In this document: piece after piece, positions 51,569-62,492 of the stretch
Position numbering within the stretch: the stretch's first letter is position 1
How the letters are laid out: every line of letters starts with the position of its first letter
Assembly: GCF_914271545.1 (NCBI RefSeq)
Contig: NZ_CAJZAH010000003.1
Span: forward strand, 1-64,000
Source of the DNA: Cupriavidus respiraculi
GTDB taxonomy: Bacteria > Pseudomonadota > Gammaproteobacteria > Burkholderiales > Burkholderiaceae
Direction: 5' to 3'
Length of the DNA: 64,000 nucleotides
Position numbers and translations under genes: made by a program
Notes under the pieces: model-generated
What the model saw: the letters and a program-made list of their open reading frames with translations, nothing else
The model's database searches: none
What the model was told of the DNA's origin: nothing

Positions 51569-53347
51569 TTATTGGTTCGTGGTTGCCAGCACTTCTTCGA
51601 GCGAGGTCAGACCTTGCCGGACCTTGAGCAACCCGGCCTCGCGCAACGATAGCACGCCGTCCTTGCGCGCCTGCTCGGCAATCTGCAGCGCCGTGCCGTG
51701 CGCCAGGATGATCTCCTGCATCGGCTCCGTGATCGGCATCACCTGGTAGATGCCGAGCCGCCCCTTGTAGCCGCTGCCGTTGCACACGTCGCAGCCCACC
51801 GGCTGGTATGGCCGCCAGCTGCCGTCCAGCTCGGACTCGCGAAAGCCCGCCTGCAGCAGCAGCCTTGCCGGCACCTCGATGGGCTGCTTGCAGGCGCACA
51901 GCTTGCGCGCCAGCCGCTGCGCCGTGATCATCAGCACGCTGGAGGCGATGTTGAACGGCGCCACGCCCATGTTCATCAGCCGGGTGAGCGTGGTCGGCGC
52001 GTCGTTGGTGTGCAGCGTCGAGAAGACCAGGTGGCCGGTCTGCGCCGCCTTGATCGAGATGTCGGCCGTCTCCAGGTCGCGGATCTCGCCGACCATGATG
52101 ATGTCCGGGTCCTGGCGCAGGAACGAGCGCAGCGCCGCGGCGAAGGTCAGGCCGGCCTTCTCGTTCACGTTGACCTGGTTGATACCGGGCAGCTGGATTT
52201 CGGCCGGGTCCTCGGCGGTCGAGATATTGATCTCGCCCTCGTTGAGCAGGTTCAGGAAGGTATAGAGCGAGACCGTCTTGCCGCTGCCGGTGGGCCCCGT
52301 CACGAGCACCATGCCGTAGGGGCGCTTGATCACGTCCAGCAGCAGCGCCTTCTGCGCGGGCTCGTAGCCGAGCTGATCGATGTTCAGCTTGTCGCTGGAC
52401 GAATCCAGAATCCGCATCACGATCTTCTCGCCGAACAGCGTCGGCAGCGTCGAGACGCGGAAGTCGATGGCCTTGGTCTCCGTGTCCCTGCCGTCCTGTT
52501 CCCTGTGTTCCTTCGGGTCCTTCAGGTCCTTCGGCTCCTTCTGCTCCTTGCCCTTGGGCAGCGGGATCAGCAGCTTCATGCGCCCGTCCTGCGGTACGCG
52601 CTTCTCGGAGATATCGAGGCGGGACAGCACCTTGATGCGGGTGGCGATCTTGTCGCGGATATCCAGCGGGGGGCGGGCCACCTCCTGCAGCACGCCGTCG
52701 ACACGGAAGCGCACGCGGTAGAAGGTCTCGAAGGGCTCGAAATGCAGGTCGGACGCGCCGCGGTGAAAGGCCTCGGTCAGCAGCTTCTGCAGGAAGCGCA
52801 CCACCGGGGCATCGTCGATATCGGCCGTGGCCTTGTTGCCGCGGGAGGCGGCCGCGGCCACGGGATCGTATTCGATCATCTTGCGCTCGGCGGCCACGGG
52901 CGAGACGGCGCGCAAGGTCCCGGCGCTTTCGCCGGCCGAACGGACATGCCGCATCAGCTTGTCGTGCTCCACGACGATGACCTCGACCGGCAGGTTGTAC
53001 TTCTGCCGGATCGCATCGAGCCCGGCCTGGTCGGACGGATCGGACAGCCCCAGCACCAGCCGGTTCTCGCGCCGGCCAAGCGGCAGCAGCCGATGCGCAT
53101 GGAAGTCGCGGTTGCCGGCCAGCGCCGGCGGCACGCGGTTCAGGTTGAACTGGTTCAGGTCCACCAGCGGCAGCTGGTACTTGTCGGCGGCGAAGATGGC
53201 CACATCGTGCGCGGTCATGGTGCCGCTGGCGATCAGCTCGTCGATCAGCTGGGATTTCTTCTCTCGTGCCGATTGCTCAAGCTGCGCGAGCAGCGCGGGC
53301 GCGACGCGCCGGCTCTGCGCTAGCGCTAGCGCTAGACCTAGTGTCAT
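51569..53347 (-). CDS. pilB: Type IV pilus assembly ATPase PilB
   Basis: A 592-residue GspE-family hexameric ATPase powering pilus extension. It has an N-terminal MshEN domain, RGASDLHFEPF (196-206), Walker A GPTGSGKT (351-358), the Asp-box AEDPAEIQLPGINQ, Walker B IIMVGEIRDLETAD and a C-terminal tetracysteine zinc site (CAC and CDVCNG). Unusually, a charged Lys/Glu/Asp insert (about 265-290) separates GRMKLLIPL from AIDFRVSTLPT; it is encoded by six 9-bp repeats. The start contains three CTAGCG hexamers (LALALA) and no clear ribosome binding site, but matches the family N-terminus. Confidence 0.94.
   Translation of the reverse strand: MTLGLALALAQSRRVAPALLAQLEQSAREKKSQLIDELIASGTMTAHDVAIFAADKYQLPLVDLNQFNLNRVPPALAGNRDFHAHRLLPLGRRENRLVLGLSDPSDQAGLDAIRQKYNLPVEVIVVEHDKLMRHVRSAGESAGTLRAVSPVAAERKMIEYDPVAAAASRGNKATADIDDAPVVRFLQKLLTEAFHRGASDLHFEPFETFYRVRFRVDGVLQEVARPPLDIRDKIATRIKVLSRLDISEKRVPQDGRMKLLIPLPKGKEQKEPKDLKDPKEHREQDGRDTETKAIDFRVSTLPTLFGEKIVMRILDSSSDKLNIDQLGYEPAQKALLLDVIKRPYGMVLVTGPTGSGKTVSLYTFLNLLNEGEINISTAEDPAEIQLPGINQVNVNEKAGLTFAAALRSFLRQDPDIIMVGEIRDLETADISIKAAQTGHLVFSTLHTNDAPTTLTRLMNMGVAPFNIASSVLMITAQRLARKLCACKQPIEVPARLLLQAGFRESELDGSWRPYQPVGCDVCNGSGYKGRLGIYQVMPITEPMQEIILAHGTALQIAEQARKDGVLSLREAGLLKVRQGLTSLEEVLATTNQ
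52496..52549 (-). repeat. Six tandem 9-bp repeats inside pilB
   Basis: Read on the coding strand, six successive 9-mers follow the pattern AAGGAnCnn with drift (AAGGAGCAG, AAGGAGCCG, AAGGACCTG, AAGGACCCG, AAGGAACAC, AGGGAACAG). They encode tripeptides KEQ, KEP, KDL, KDP, KEH, REQ. The period keeps the frame, so copy number can vary without breaking the protein. Confidence 0.9.
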
Positions 53348-53514
53348 GGCGAAGGCTGGCGGCCGTGGCGCGGCCGAAGGACCCGGAATCGGGGCAGTTT
53401 GCTGTTGGGGTCACTTTTTGTAAAGCCGGCGCCGACCCGCGTTGGCATTTTTGCGACGCGGGTTCAACCCTACTGGCGAGGGAGGGCGCGGAGAGCGCAG
53501 TGGACGACCAAAGC

Positions 53515-53546
53515 AAAAAGGCCGTGCACATCGTGCACGGCCTTTT
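53515..53546 (-). terminator. Rho-independent terminator of tRNA-Pro
   Basis: A 10-bp perfect stem (GGCCGTGCAC at 53520-53529, GTGCACGGCC at 53533-53542) has A5 on the left, which reads as a T-run leftward, and TTTT on the right. It lies 10 bases beyond the tRNA 3' end. Confidence 0.88.
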
Positions 53547-53555
53547 CTTGAAAAC

Positions 53556-53632
53556 TGGTCGGGGTGAGAGGATTCGAACCTCCGGCCTCTACGTCCCGAA
53601 CGTAGCGCTCTACCAGGCTAAGCTACACCCCG
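53556..53632 (-). tRNA. tRNA-Pro (anticodon CGG)
   Basis: Read leftward, the 77-nt gene begins CGGGGTGTAGCTTAGCCTGG and ends in an encoded CCA. The anticodon loop TTCGGGA sits between CTACG and CGTAG, giving anticodon CGG (codon CCG). The T-loop GGTTCGAATCC and the 7-bp acceptor stem are intact. CCG is a frequent codon in this GC-rich genome. Confidence 0.97.
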
Positions 53633-53673
53633 TTTTCGTCTGCCGATGAATTGCGTCAGCAGCAAAGAGCGCG

Positions 53674-53702
53674 AGTGTATCAGCTTGTTTTGGCCTTGAA
53701 AA
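53674..53702 (-). promoter_or_regulatory. Promoter of tRNA-Pro
   Basis: Read leftward: TTTTCA (53702-53697), 17-bp spacer, TACACT (53679-53674), then a GC-rich discriminator CGCGC, as is typical of stable RNA promoters under stringent control. Confidence 0.6.
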
Positions 53703-53798
53703 GAGGGGCGCGCCGGCCGCGCAAAAAAATCATCCGTGGAGGGGCGCGGCGGGCCGGCTGCCCACGTTCGCGCCCGCCCGGGACGCCGCCGGTCACGG

Positions 53799-54776
53799 TC
53801 AGGACTGGCGCTGCAGCGAGAACGCGCACAGCGCGATCAGCGTTTCCTTGAGCTGCGAAGGGGGAAACTGCATGGCGGCGCGCTCGGCCGCCTCGGCCTC
53901 GCGCCTGGCCGCCTCGAAGGTGACGTCCAGCGCCCCGCAGGCGTGGATCGCGCTGAATACCGCGTCGAAATGCTCGGTGCCGCCCTGGACGATCGCCTCG
54001 CGCGCCAGAGCCCGCTGCTCGGCCGTGCCATGTTCCATCAGATGCAGCAGCGGCAGCGTCGGCTTGCCCTCGCGCAGGTCGTCGCCCGCGTTCTTGCCCA
54101 TCTGCTCGGCGCTGGCGGTGTAGTCCAGCATGTCGTCGATCAGCTGGAAGGCGGTGCCGATGCGCCGGCCGTATTCCGCCGCGGCTTCCTCCATCGTGCT
54201 GTCGGCGCCGGCCAGCACCGCGCCCAACTGGGCCGAGGCCTCGAACAGCTTGGCGGTCTTGTAGCGGATCACCTGCAGATAGCGCTCCACCGTGACGTCG
54301 GGGTCGTGCATGTTCAGCAGCTGCAGCACTTCGCCTTCCGCGATGACGTTGGTGGCGTTGGAGAGGATCTCCATGATGCGCATGCTGCCGGCGTCCACCA
54401 TCATCTGGAAGGCGCGGGAATAGAGAAAGTCGCCGACCAGCACGCTGGCCGCGTTGCCGAATACCGCGTTGGCGGTCTCGCGTCCGCGCCGCAGCTCCGA
54501 TTCGTCGACGACGTCGTCGTGCAGCAGCGTGGCGGTGTGGATGAACTCGACCACGGCGGCCAACTCGTGATGGCGGTGACCGTCATAGCCGAAGGCGCGC
54601 GCGGACAGCAGCAGGATCACCGGTCGCAGACGCTTGCCGCCCGCGCTGATGATGTACTCGCCGATCTGCTCGATCAGCGGGACTTCCGAGGACAGGCGCT
54701 GACGGATGACTGCGTCGACGGCTCGCATGTCGGCGGCTACCGGGGCGAGCAGGGCAGTGGCGGAAGACTGAGACAA
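53799..54776 (-). CDS. ispB: Octaprenyl diphosphate synthase IspB
   Basis: A 325-residue trans-prenyltransferase making the C40 side chain of ubiquinone. GGKRLRPVILLL, the first aspartate-rich motif LLHDDVVDESELRRG and the second QLIDDMLDYTAS are all present. There is no ATG near the expected N-terminus. A TTG at 54776 preceded by GGTGAT with 5-base spacing gives the family start (SQSSATALLAPVAADMRAVD); a GTG three codons upstream is the alternative. It is divergent from rplU, an arrangement conserved in many proteobacteria. Confidence 0.93.
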   Translation of the reverse strand: MSQSSATALLAPVAADMRAVDAVIRQRLSSEVPLIEQIGEYIISAGGKRLRPVILLLSARAFGYDGHRHHELAAVVEFIHTATLLHDDVVDESELRRGRETANAVFGNAASVLVGDFLYSRAFQMMVDAGSMRIMEILSNATNVIAEGEVLQLLNMHDPDVTVERYLQVIRYKTAKLFEASAQLGAVLAGADSTMEEAAAEYGRRIGTAFQLIDDMLDYTASAEQMGKNAGDDLREGKPTLPLLHLMEHGTAEQRALAREAIVQGGTEHFDAVFSAIHACGALDVTFEAARREAEAAERAAMQFPPSQLKETLIALCAFSLQRQS

Positions 54777-54962
54777 GATGATCACCGTTACGCAGAACGA
54801 GCGATTATATGCGATGGCCGTGGCGGGATGAACGCTGTTGGTGCGCGGAATTCGGCTTGCCGCCGGGCTTTGCCGCGCATCGCGGTGCCGGTGCGGGGCA
54901 GCGGTGCGGGTGCGGGCAAACCGCGATGTCGTGGCGCGGGGCGGCGCGCCTATAATGCCGGC

Positions 54963-55073
54963 ATGAAAAAGCCGTCGTCTTCGAGCCCGGGTTCGCGCGC
55001 AAGCGGTCGCCGCATGGCGTGGTGGGTCGCCTTCGCCGCGCTGGCCGGTTTCCTGCTGGCCGAGGCAACGTGA
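54963..55073 (+). CDS. Possible 36-residue small membrane protein
   Basis: A short frame beginning MKKPSSSSPGSRASGRRMAW and ending WVAFAALAGFLLAEAT: a basic, Ser-rich N-terminus followed by one hydrophobic helix, the layout of many small bacterial membrane proteins. A perfect TATAAT at 54952-54957 lies only 5 bases before the ATG, so a transcript from it would start at or next to the ATG, making the message leaderless. No family is recognised and chance cannot be excluded. Confidence 0.35.
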   Translation: MKKPSSSSPGSRASGRRMAWWVAFAALAGFLLAEAT

Positions 55074-55163
55074 GGCGCCGCCCCAGGTATCCCGCTGCGG
55101 CGCCATGCCGCATTCGCCTGCCCATGTGAAGCGCCAGGCGCGGCGGGACCGGCGCCATACGCT

Positions 55164-55190
55164 AACAGACCTATGTGTCTGTTTTCTTTG
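55164..55190 (+). terminator. Short terminator-like hairpin upstream of rplU
   Basis: AACAGAC (55164-55170), a 6-nt loop and GTCTGTT (55177-55183) followed by TTCTTTG. It would end transcription from the TATAAT at 54952 just before the rplU promoter, whose -35 box begins inside the T-rich tail. Confidence 0.45.
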
Positions 55191-55216
55191 CGCTTTTCCG
55201 CAGTCTCGTATACAAT
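55188..55216 (+). promoter_or_regulatory. Promoter of rplU-rpmA
   Basis: TTGCGC at 55188-55193, a 17-bp spacer and TACAAT at 55211-55216, within GTATACAAT. The transcript would have a leader of about 135 bases before rplU. Confidence 0.75.
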
Positions 55217-55357
55217 CCCCGGTTTCCTCCGGCTGAAGTGCGTGTCTTGCCTCCCTGCCGGCGGGAGATAACCGGGCCTGCTGTATCGTTCCGCCTCGCC
55301 GCGGAGCCTTGCCAGCGTTGGCTTTCGGCGTTTTATTTCACATCGAGAGGTTCGACA

Positions 55358-55669
55358 ATGTACGCGGTCGTAAAAACCGGCGGTAAGCAATACAAGGTTG
55401 CTGCTGGCGAAAAACTTAAAGTAGAACAGATACCGGCAGACATTGGCGCAGAAATCACGCTCGACCAGGTGCTCGCAGTGGGCGCCGGCGACCAAATCAA
55501 GTTTGGTACGCCGCTGGTGAGCGGGGCTTCCGTCAAAGCTACCGTTATCTCCCAAGGTCGTCACGACAAGGTGAAGATCTTCAAGATGCGCCGTCGCAAG
55601 CACTACCAGAAGCGTCAGGGCCATCGCCAGAATTACACCGAACTGCGCATCGAATCGATCGTTGCCTGA
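55358..55669 (+). CDS. rplU: 50S ribosomal protein L21
   Basis: A 103-residue ribosomal protein that binds 23S rRNA near L20. It begins [18 protein letters not shown] and has the signature [19 protein letters not shown]. Codons here are less GC-biased (GTT, AAA, CTT), as usual in highly expressed genes. A GAGAGG ribosome binding site precedes the ATG. It is followed by rpmA after 61 bases. Confidence 0.97.
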   Translation: MYAVVKTGGKQYKVAAGEKLKVEQIPADIGAEITLDQVLAVGAGDQIKFGTPLVSGASVKATVISQGRHDKVKIFKMRRRKHYQKRQGHRQNYTELRIESIVA

Positions 55670-55730
55670 GCGTTCGCTCAGTCAGCATCGGATCCAAGCG
55701 TAATCAGGTAAAAGCGACAGGAGTTAAGTC

Positions 55731-55991
55731 ATGGCACAGAAAAAAGGCGGCGGTTCCACACGGAACGGCCGCGATTCCGAATCGAAGCGTCTGGGTGTGA
55801 AGGTCTTTGGTGGCCAGGCCATCAACGCCGGCAGCATCATCATCCGTCAGCGCGGCACCCGTGTGCACGCCGGCGAGAATGTGGGCATCGGCAAGGACCA
55901 CACCCTCTTCGCCCTGGTCGACGGCCACGTGAAGTTCGCCGTCAAGGGCGCTGCGAAGAAGCAGCAGGTCAGCGTCGTTCCGGCAGCCTGA
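55731..55991 (+). CDS. rpmA: 50S ribosomal protein L27
   Basis: An 86-residue ribosomal protein whose N-terminal arm reaches the peptidyl transferase centre. It begins directly with [20 protein letters not shown], so no removable leader of the Firmicute type is present, and has [20 protein letters not shown] in the core. It forms an operon with rplU and ends before a clear terminator. Confidence 0.97.
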   Translation: MAQKKGGGSTRNGRDSESKRLGVKVFGGQAINAGSIIIRQRGTRVHAGENVGIGKDHTLFALVDGHVKFAVKGAAKKQQVSVVPAA

Positions 55992-56011
55992 TCACAGCCT
56001 TTGCAGCACGA

Positions 56012-56042
56012 AGGCCCCGCAACGCTTGCGGGGCTTTTTCTT
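56012..56042 (+). terminator. Rho-independent terminator after rpmA
   Basis: GCCCCGCAA (56014-56022), loop CGC, TTGCGGGGC (56026-56034), then TTTTTCTTTTC. A strong 9-bp stem 22 bases after the rpmA stop. obgE downstream therefore probably depends on read-through or on its own promoter, which I could not place. Confidence 0.93.
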
Positions 56043-56100
56043 TTCTGGCGACAATATCAGCGTCGCCGGCCGCGGCCGCCACGAGGGCGGCGCGAGGTAG

Positions 56101-57219
<1,119 letters not shown>

Positions 57220-57291
57220 TCCGCCGCCGGTGCGCGCCGCGGCGCGCACCGGATGGCGCACCCGAGCGCATCAGTCCCCAGGAGACAGGAT

Positions 57292-58476
57292 TTGGCCACC
57301 GCATCGGTCACGCAATCGGACACGCAGCCGCTCATGCAGCCGCTCACGCAGCCAGTCACGCAATCGGTCATCGCGCAGGCGAAGCGCATCGTCGTCAAGG
57401 TGGGCTCGAGCCTGGTCACCAACGACGGCAAGGGCCTGGACCACGACGCCATCGCCCGCTGGGCCGCGCAGATCGCCAAGCTGCGCGGCGCCGGCAAGGA
57501 AGTGGTGCTCGTGAGCTCCGGCGCCATCGCCGAGGGCATGCAGCGCCTGGGCTGGGCGCGCCGGCCGAAGGAAATCCACGAGTTGCAGGCCGCCGCAGCC
57601 GTCGGACAGATGGGACTGGCCCAGGTCTATGAGAGCCAGTTCGGCCGCTACGGCGTGCGCACCGCGCAGGTGCTGCTGACCCATGCCGACCTGGCCGACC
57701 GCGAGCGCTATCTGAACGCGCGCTCGACGCTGCTGACGCTGCTCGCGCTGGGCGTGGTGCCCATCATCAACGAGAACGACACGGTGGTCACCGACGAAAT
57801 CAAGTTCGGCGACAACGACACGCTGGGCGCGCTTGTCACCAACCTGATCGAGGGCGATGCGCTGGTGATCCTGACCGACCAGCGCGGGCTCTATACCGCC
57901 GATCCGCGCAAGGATCCGCAGGCACGCTTCGTCGACGAGGCGCTGGCCGGCACGCCGGAGCTGGAGGCGATGGCCGGCGGCGCGGGCACCGCGATCGGAC
58001 GCGGCGGCATGCTGACCAAGATCCTGGCCGCCAAGCGCGCCGCCAAGTCGGGCGCGCATACCGTGATCGCCTCGGGCCGGGAGGCCAATGTGCTGGACCG
58101 CCTGGCGACCGGCGAAGCCATCGGCACCCAGCTGCTGGCGGCGACCGGCCGGCTGACGGCGCGCAAGCAATGGATGGCCGACCATCTGCAGCTGCGCGGA
58201 CGCGTGGTGATCGACGCGGGTGCGGCCGACAAGCTGACCAGCGGCGGCAAGTCGCTGCTGCCGATCGGCGTGGTGGAAGTGCAGGGCGAATTCGCCCGCG
58301 GCGAGGTGGTGGCCTGCGTGGACCCGGCGGGCCGCGAGGTGGCGCGCGGCATCACCAACTATTCGAGCGCGGAGGCGCGGCTGATCGCGCGCCGGCCATC
58401 GTCCGAAATCGAGGCGGTGCTCGGGCACCTGAACGAGCCCGAACTGATCCACCGCGACAACTTGGTGCTGGTCTAG
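57292..58476 (+). CDS. proB: Glutamate 5-kinase ProB
   Basis: A 394-residue kinase for the first step of proline synthesis: an amino-acid-kinase domain ([58 protein letters not shown]) and a C-terminal PUA domain. Compared with the usual 372 residues it carries about 25 extra at the N-terminus, built from a four-residue repeat ([16 protein letters not shown]). The start is TTG at 57292, chosen because AGGAGACAGGA lies just upstream; an ATG at 57253 and internal starts after the repeat are possible. Confidence 0.93.
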   Translation: MATASVTQSDTQPLMQPLTQPVTQSVIAQAKRIVVKVGSSLVTNDGKGLDHDAIARWAAQIAKLRGAGKEVVLVSSGAIAEGMQRLGWARRPKEIHELQAAAAVGQMGLAQVYESQFGRYGVRTAQVLLTHADLADRERYLNARSTLLTLLALGVVPIINENDTVVTDEIKFGDNDTLGALVTNLIEGDALVILTDQRGLYTADPRKDPQARFVDEALAGTPELEAMAGGAGTAIGRGGMLTKILAAKRAAKSGAHTVIASGREANVLDRLATGEAIGTQLLAATGRLTARKQWMADHLQLRGRVVIDAGAADKLTSGGKSLLPIGVVEVQGEFARGEVVACVDPAGREVARGITNYSSAEARLIARRPSSEIEAVLGHLNEPELIHRDNLVLV

Positions 58477-58500
58477 CGGGCGCGAGGCTCCCGCCCAAAG

Positions 58501-58536
58501 AAAAAGCTGCCGCCGGTCACCCGGGGCAGCTTTTTT
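58501..58536. terminator. Bidirectional terminator between proB and the CNP1-like gene
   Basis: AAAAAGCTGCC (58501-58511) and GGGCAGCTTTTTT (58524-58536) form a stem with flanking A and T runs on both sides. It lies 24 bases after proB and 21 bases beyond the stop of the leftward gene. Confidence 0.9.
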
Positions 58537-58557
58537 GTCGATGGCGCAGCGTTTCGC

Positions 58558-59172
58558 TCAGCGGTAGATGCCTCCGCGCGGCACGCTGTCGCGTAGGGCG
58601 CGCACGATGTCGTCGGCTTTGCGGACCGGCGTGCGGCCTTCACACAGGTAGTCGGTCGCCAGCGTCGCGGCGTAGCTGTTGCGCACGCTCGTATTCATGC
58701 GCTGCCAGCCCTGGCGGTCGTCGCTGCGATTGCGCACCCAGTCCTTCGCGCCAGGGGGCAGGGTGGCGAACAGCTTGCGCTCGAAGACGTCGCAGCGCAC
58801 GCCCTCGTAGCTGACATTGCGCGCGCCGGTCGGGCTGGTGATGACCACGGCGTAGCGCACCGCGCCATCCTCGCCGACCACGACCGACTTGCTGTCCACG
58901 GCGAAGGTCAGCCGGCCGGTGGTGCTGACGTCGAACGGAATCAGGTTCGCCTCCGCGGGCGGCGGGGGCAGCTTGGTCTCGACTTCCTTGAAATCCTTGT
59001 CGCCGAAGGGATCGATGAACCTGGTCCCCTCCGCTTCCTCCGCTTCTATCTGGGCCTGCCGCTTGGGCGTCTCGACGGCGGTGGAGCAGCCTGCCAGTAC
59101 CGCGCCGATCGCGGCGGATGCCAGGCAGGCGGCCAGGCGGGGGTGTCGGCGAAAGCCGGCCAATCTACTCAT
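58558..59172 (-). CDS. CNP1-like family lipoprotein
   Basis: A 204-residue predicted lipoprotein (VLAGC, lipid Cys29) with an acidic/charged linker and a CNP1-like domain, [15 protein letters not shown] near the end and [20 protein letters not shown] in the middle. The family takes its name from a cryptic neisserial protein and its function is unknown. The two cysteines in the domain (GVRCDVF and DYLCEG) could form a disulfide in the periplasm. Its start overlaps the rppH stop by 8 bases, so it is the second gene of that operon. Confidence 0.85.
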   Translation of the reverse strand: MSRLAGFRRHPRLAACLASAAIGAVLAGCSTAVETPKRQAQIEAEEAEGTRFIDPFGDKDFKEVETKLPPPPAEANLIPFDVSTTGRLTFAVDSKSVVVGEDGAVRYAVVITSPTGARNVSYEGVRCDVFERKLFATLPPGAKDWVRNRSDDRQGWQRMNTSVRNSYAATLATDYLCEGRTPVRKADDIVRALRDSVPRGGIYR

Positions 59173-59809
59173 CGGTGCTCCGTGGTTCCGCGCAGGCCGA
59201 TTCGGCCGGTCGCGTGTCGTGTGTCTCGTCGTGGCAGGACGTCTCCGCCCCCTGGTGGCCGCCATGGGCCAGCTTCGGTTTGCCGCCCCCCTGCCGTCCG
59301 TGGTGGTTGCCGTATGGGCTCAACGGTGCGCGCGTGCCGCGATGCAGGAAGCGCGACAGCTCGTTGAGCGCCATCTGGTAGACCTCGCGCTTGAACTCGA
59401 TGACCGCGTCGAGCGGCACCCAGTAGTGGCTCCAGCGCCACGCGTCGAACTCGGGATGGTCGGTGGCGCGCAGGCAGATGTCGCAGTCGCGGCCCGCCAT
59501 GCGCAATAGAAACCAGATCTGTTTTTGCCCCTTGTAGTGCCCGCGGATTTCGCGGCGTATGAACTTGTCCGGCACCTCGTAACGCAACCAGTCGCGCGTG
59601 CGACCGACGATCCTGACGTGCTGCGGCAACAGTCCGACCTCTTCGTGCAGTTCGCGGTACATCGCCTGCTCCGGCGTTTCGCCGTATTTGATGCCGCCTT
59701 GAGGAAACTGCCAAGAATGTTCGCCGATACGCTTGCCCCAGAACACTTCGTTCCGTGCGTTGATGAGGATGATGCCGACGTTCGGGCGAAAGCCTTCACG
59801 ATCGAGCAT
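59165..59809 (-). CDS. rppH: RNA pyrophosphohydrolase RppH
   Basis: A 214-residue Nudix enzyme that removes pyrophosphate from mRNA 5' ends and starts decay. [20 protein letters not shown] is the canonical start, the Nudix box runs from [11 protein letters not shown] to LHEEVGL (38-60), and [14 protein letters not shown] follows. The last 50 or so residues form an unstructured tail rich in His, Gly and polar residues ([19 protein letters not shown]) not found in E. coli RppH but usual in beta-proteobacteria. Divergent from proS. Confidence 0.95.
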   Translation of the reverse strand: MLDREGFRPNVGIILINARNEVFWGKRIGEHSWQFPQGGIKYGETPEQAMYRELHEEVGLLPQHVRIVGRTRDWLRYEVPDKFIRREIRGHYKGQKQIWFLLRMAGRDCDICLRATDHPEFDAWRWSHYWVPLDAVIEFKREVYQMALNELSRFLHRGTRAPLSPYGNHHGRQGGGKPKLAHGGHQGAETSCHDETHDTRPAESACAEPRSTDE

Positions 59810-60013
59810 GACTGCACCTCGAATCCTTTAGAATTACGCCGATTATAAAGGAAGCGCGTCGAGCGGCCTGCCGCCATCGGCCTGATCGTTTTCCCTTGTT
59901 TTTCCCTCGGTTATCCTGTTGGGAAGCGCCGTTCCAGGCGCCTCCCACCCAAGAATCCGCGCCACGCGCCCGGGGCTCGCGCCCGGGGCCCTGGCCTCAA
60001 TAGAAAGCTACGG

Positions 60014-61750
<1,737 letters not shown>

Positions 61751-61754
61751 ACGC

Positions 61755-62492
61755 ATGACTGCCGCGCGGCTGTCCGGCTTGCTGGCGCGCGCGGCGCTGG
61801 GCGTGGGCCTGGCGCTGGCGCTGAACGCCGCGTGGGCCGGCGCCCAGAAGGAAGAGGATCTGGCCGACTCCGTCCGCGGCGCGCTGGCCGCGGCCATCGC
61901 CGATCACCGGCCGGTGCGGCCGGCGTTCGCCGCCAACGGCGAGCGGCTGGCCTACGTGAAATGGCTGGACGAGATGTCGCGGCGGCTCGAGAGCCGGATT
62001 CCGGAGCCCCAGGTCCGAGTGGAATTGCTGGAGACCGCCTACTACGAGGCGAGGCGCGCCGGCCTGGAGCCCGCGCTGGTGCTGGGCCTGATCCAGGTCG
62101 AGAGCAACTTCCGCAAGTACGCCATCAGCAGCGCCGGCGCGCGCGGTCTGATGCAGGTGATGCCGTTCTGGTCCCGCACCATCGGCGATGGCGACGCCCG
62201 CAAGCTCTTTCATCTGCAAAGCAATCTGCGCTACGGCTGCACGATCCTGCGCCACTACCTGGACCGCGAGAACGGCGACCTGTACCTGGCGCTGGGCCGC
62301 TACAACGGCAGCCGCGGCCGGGCGGAATATCCCAATGCGGTGCTCGGTGCCTGGAAGCGCTGGCAGTACTCCGAGGCGACCGTGGTGATGGCGGGCGAGC
62401 CGGACGGCGCGGCCCCCCGCGCACGCAAGCTGCCGCCCGAAGCGCCGGCGCGTAACCCGTTCTCTCCGGCCCGCGTGGCCGATCCCTCATGA
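61755..62492 (+). CDS. Lytic transglycosylase (SLT domain)
   Basis: A 245-residue periplasmic murein transglycosylase. A signal peptide of about 30 residues (cleavage near AWAGA) is followed by a helical region and an SLT domain with the catalytic Glu116 in GLIQVESNF and the hallmark GLMQVMPFW (131-139); later, ALGRYNGSRG. The C-terminal 35 residues are proline-rich. It starts 4 bases after proS and overlaps the 2OG oxygenase gene (ATGA), an order seen in many Burkholderiales. Confidence 0.9.
   Translation: MTAARLSGLLARAALGVGLALALNAAWAGAQKEEDLADSVRGALAAAIADHRPVRPAFAANGERLAYVKWLDEMSRRLESRIPEPQVRVELLETAYYEARRAGLEPALVLGLIQVESNFRKYAISSAGARGLMQVMPFWSRTIGDGDARKLFHLQSNLRYGCTILRHYLDRENGDLYLALGRYNGSRGRAEYPNAVLGAWKRWQYSEATVVMAGEPDGAAPRARKLPPEAPARNPFSPARVADPS

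Larger units (their letters stand above)
54777..55357. other. Divergent region ispB / rplU
   Basis: A 581-base gap with, from left to right, a GC-rich stretch near ispB, a TATAAT at 54952-54957, a 36-codon reading frame (54963-55073), a small terminator-like hairpin (55164-55190), the rplU promoter and a 135-base rplU leader. No conserved L21 leader structure was recognised. Confidence 0.55.

Noticed and set aside
52496-52549. Short tandem repeats considered as a CRISPR array.
   Set aside because: The units are contiguous 9-mers without spacers, inside an intact coding frame, and no cas genes are present.
53556-53632. tRNA-Pro as an integration site for a genomic island.
   Set aside because: No integrase, no duplicated tRNA 3' end and no change in gene content on either side; the neighbours are core genes.
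59842-59847. TATAAT on the leftward strand as the rppH promoter.
   Set aside because: It lies only about 35 bases before the ATG and has no recognisable -35 box at 16-19 bp; possible but not supported.
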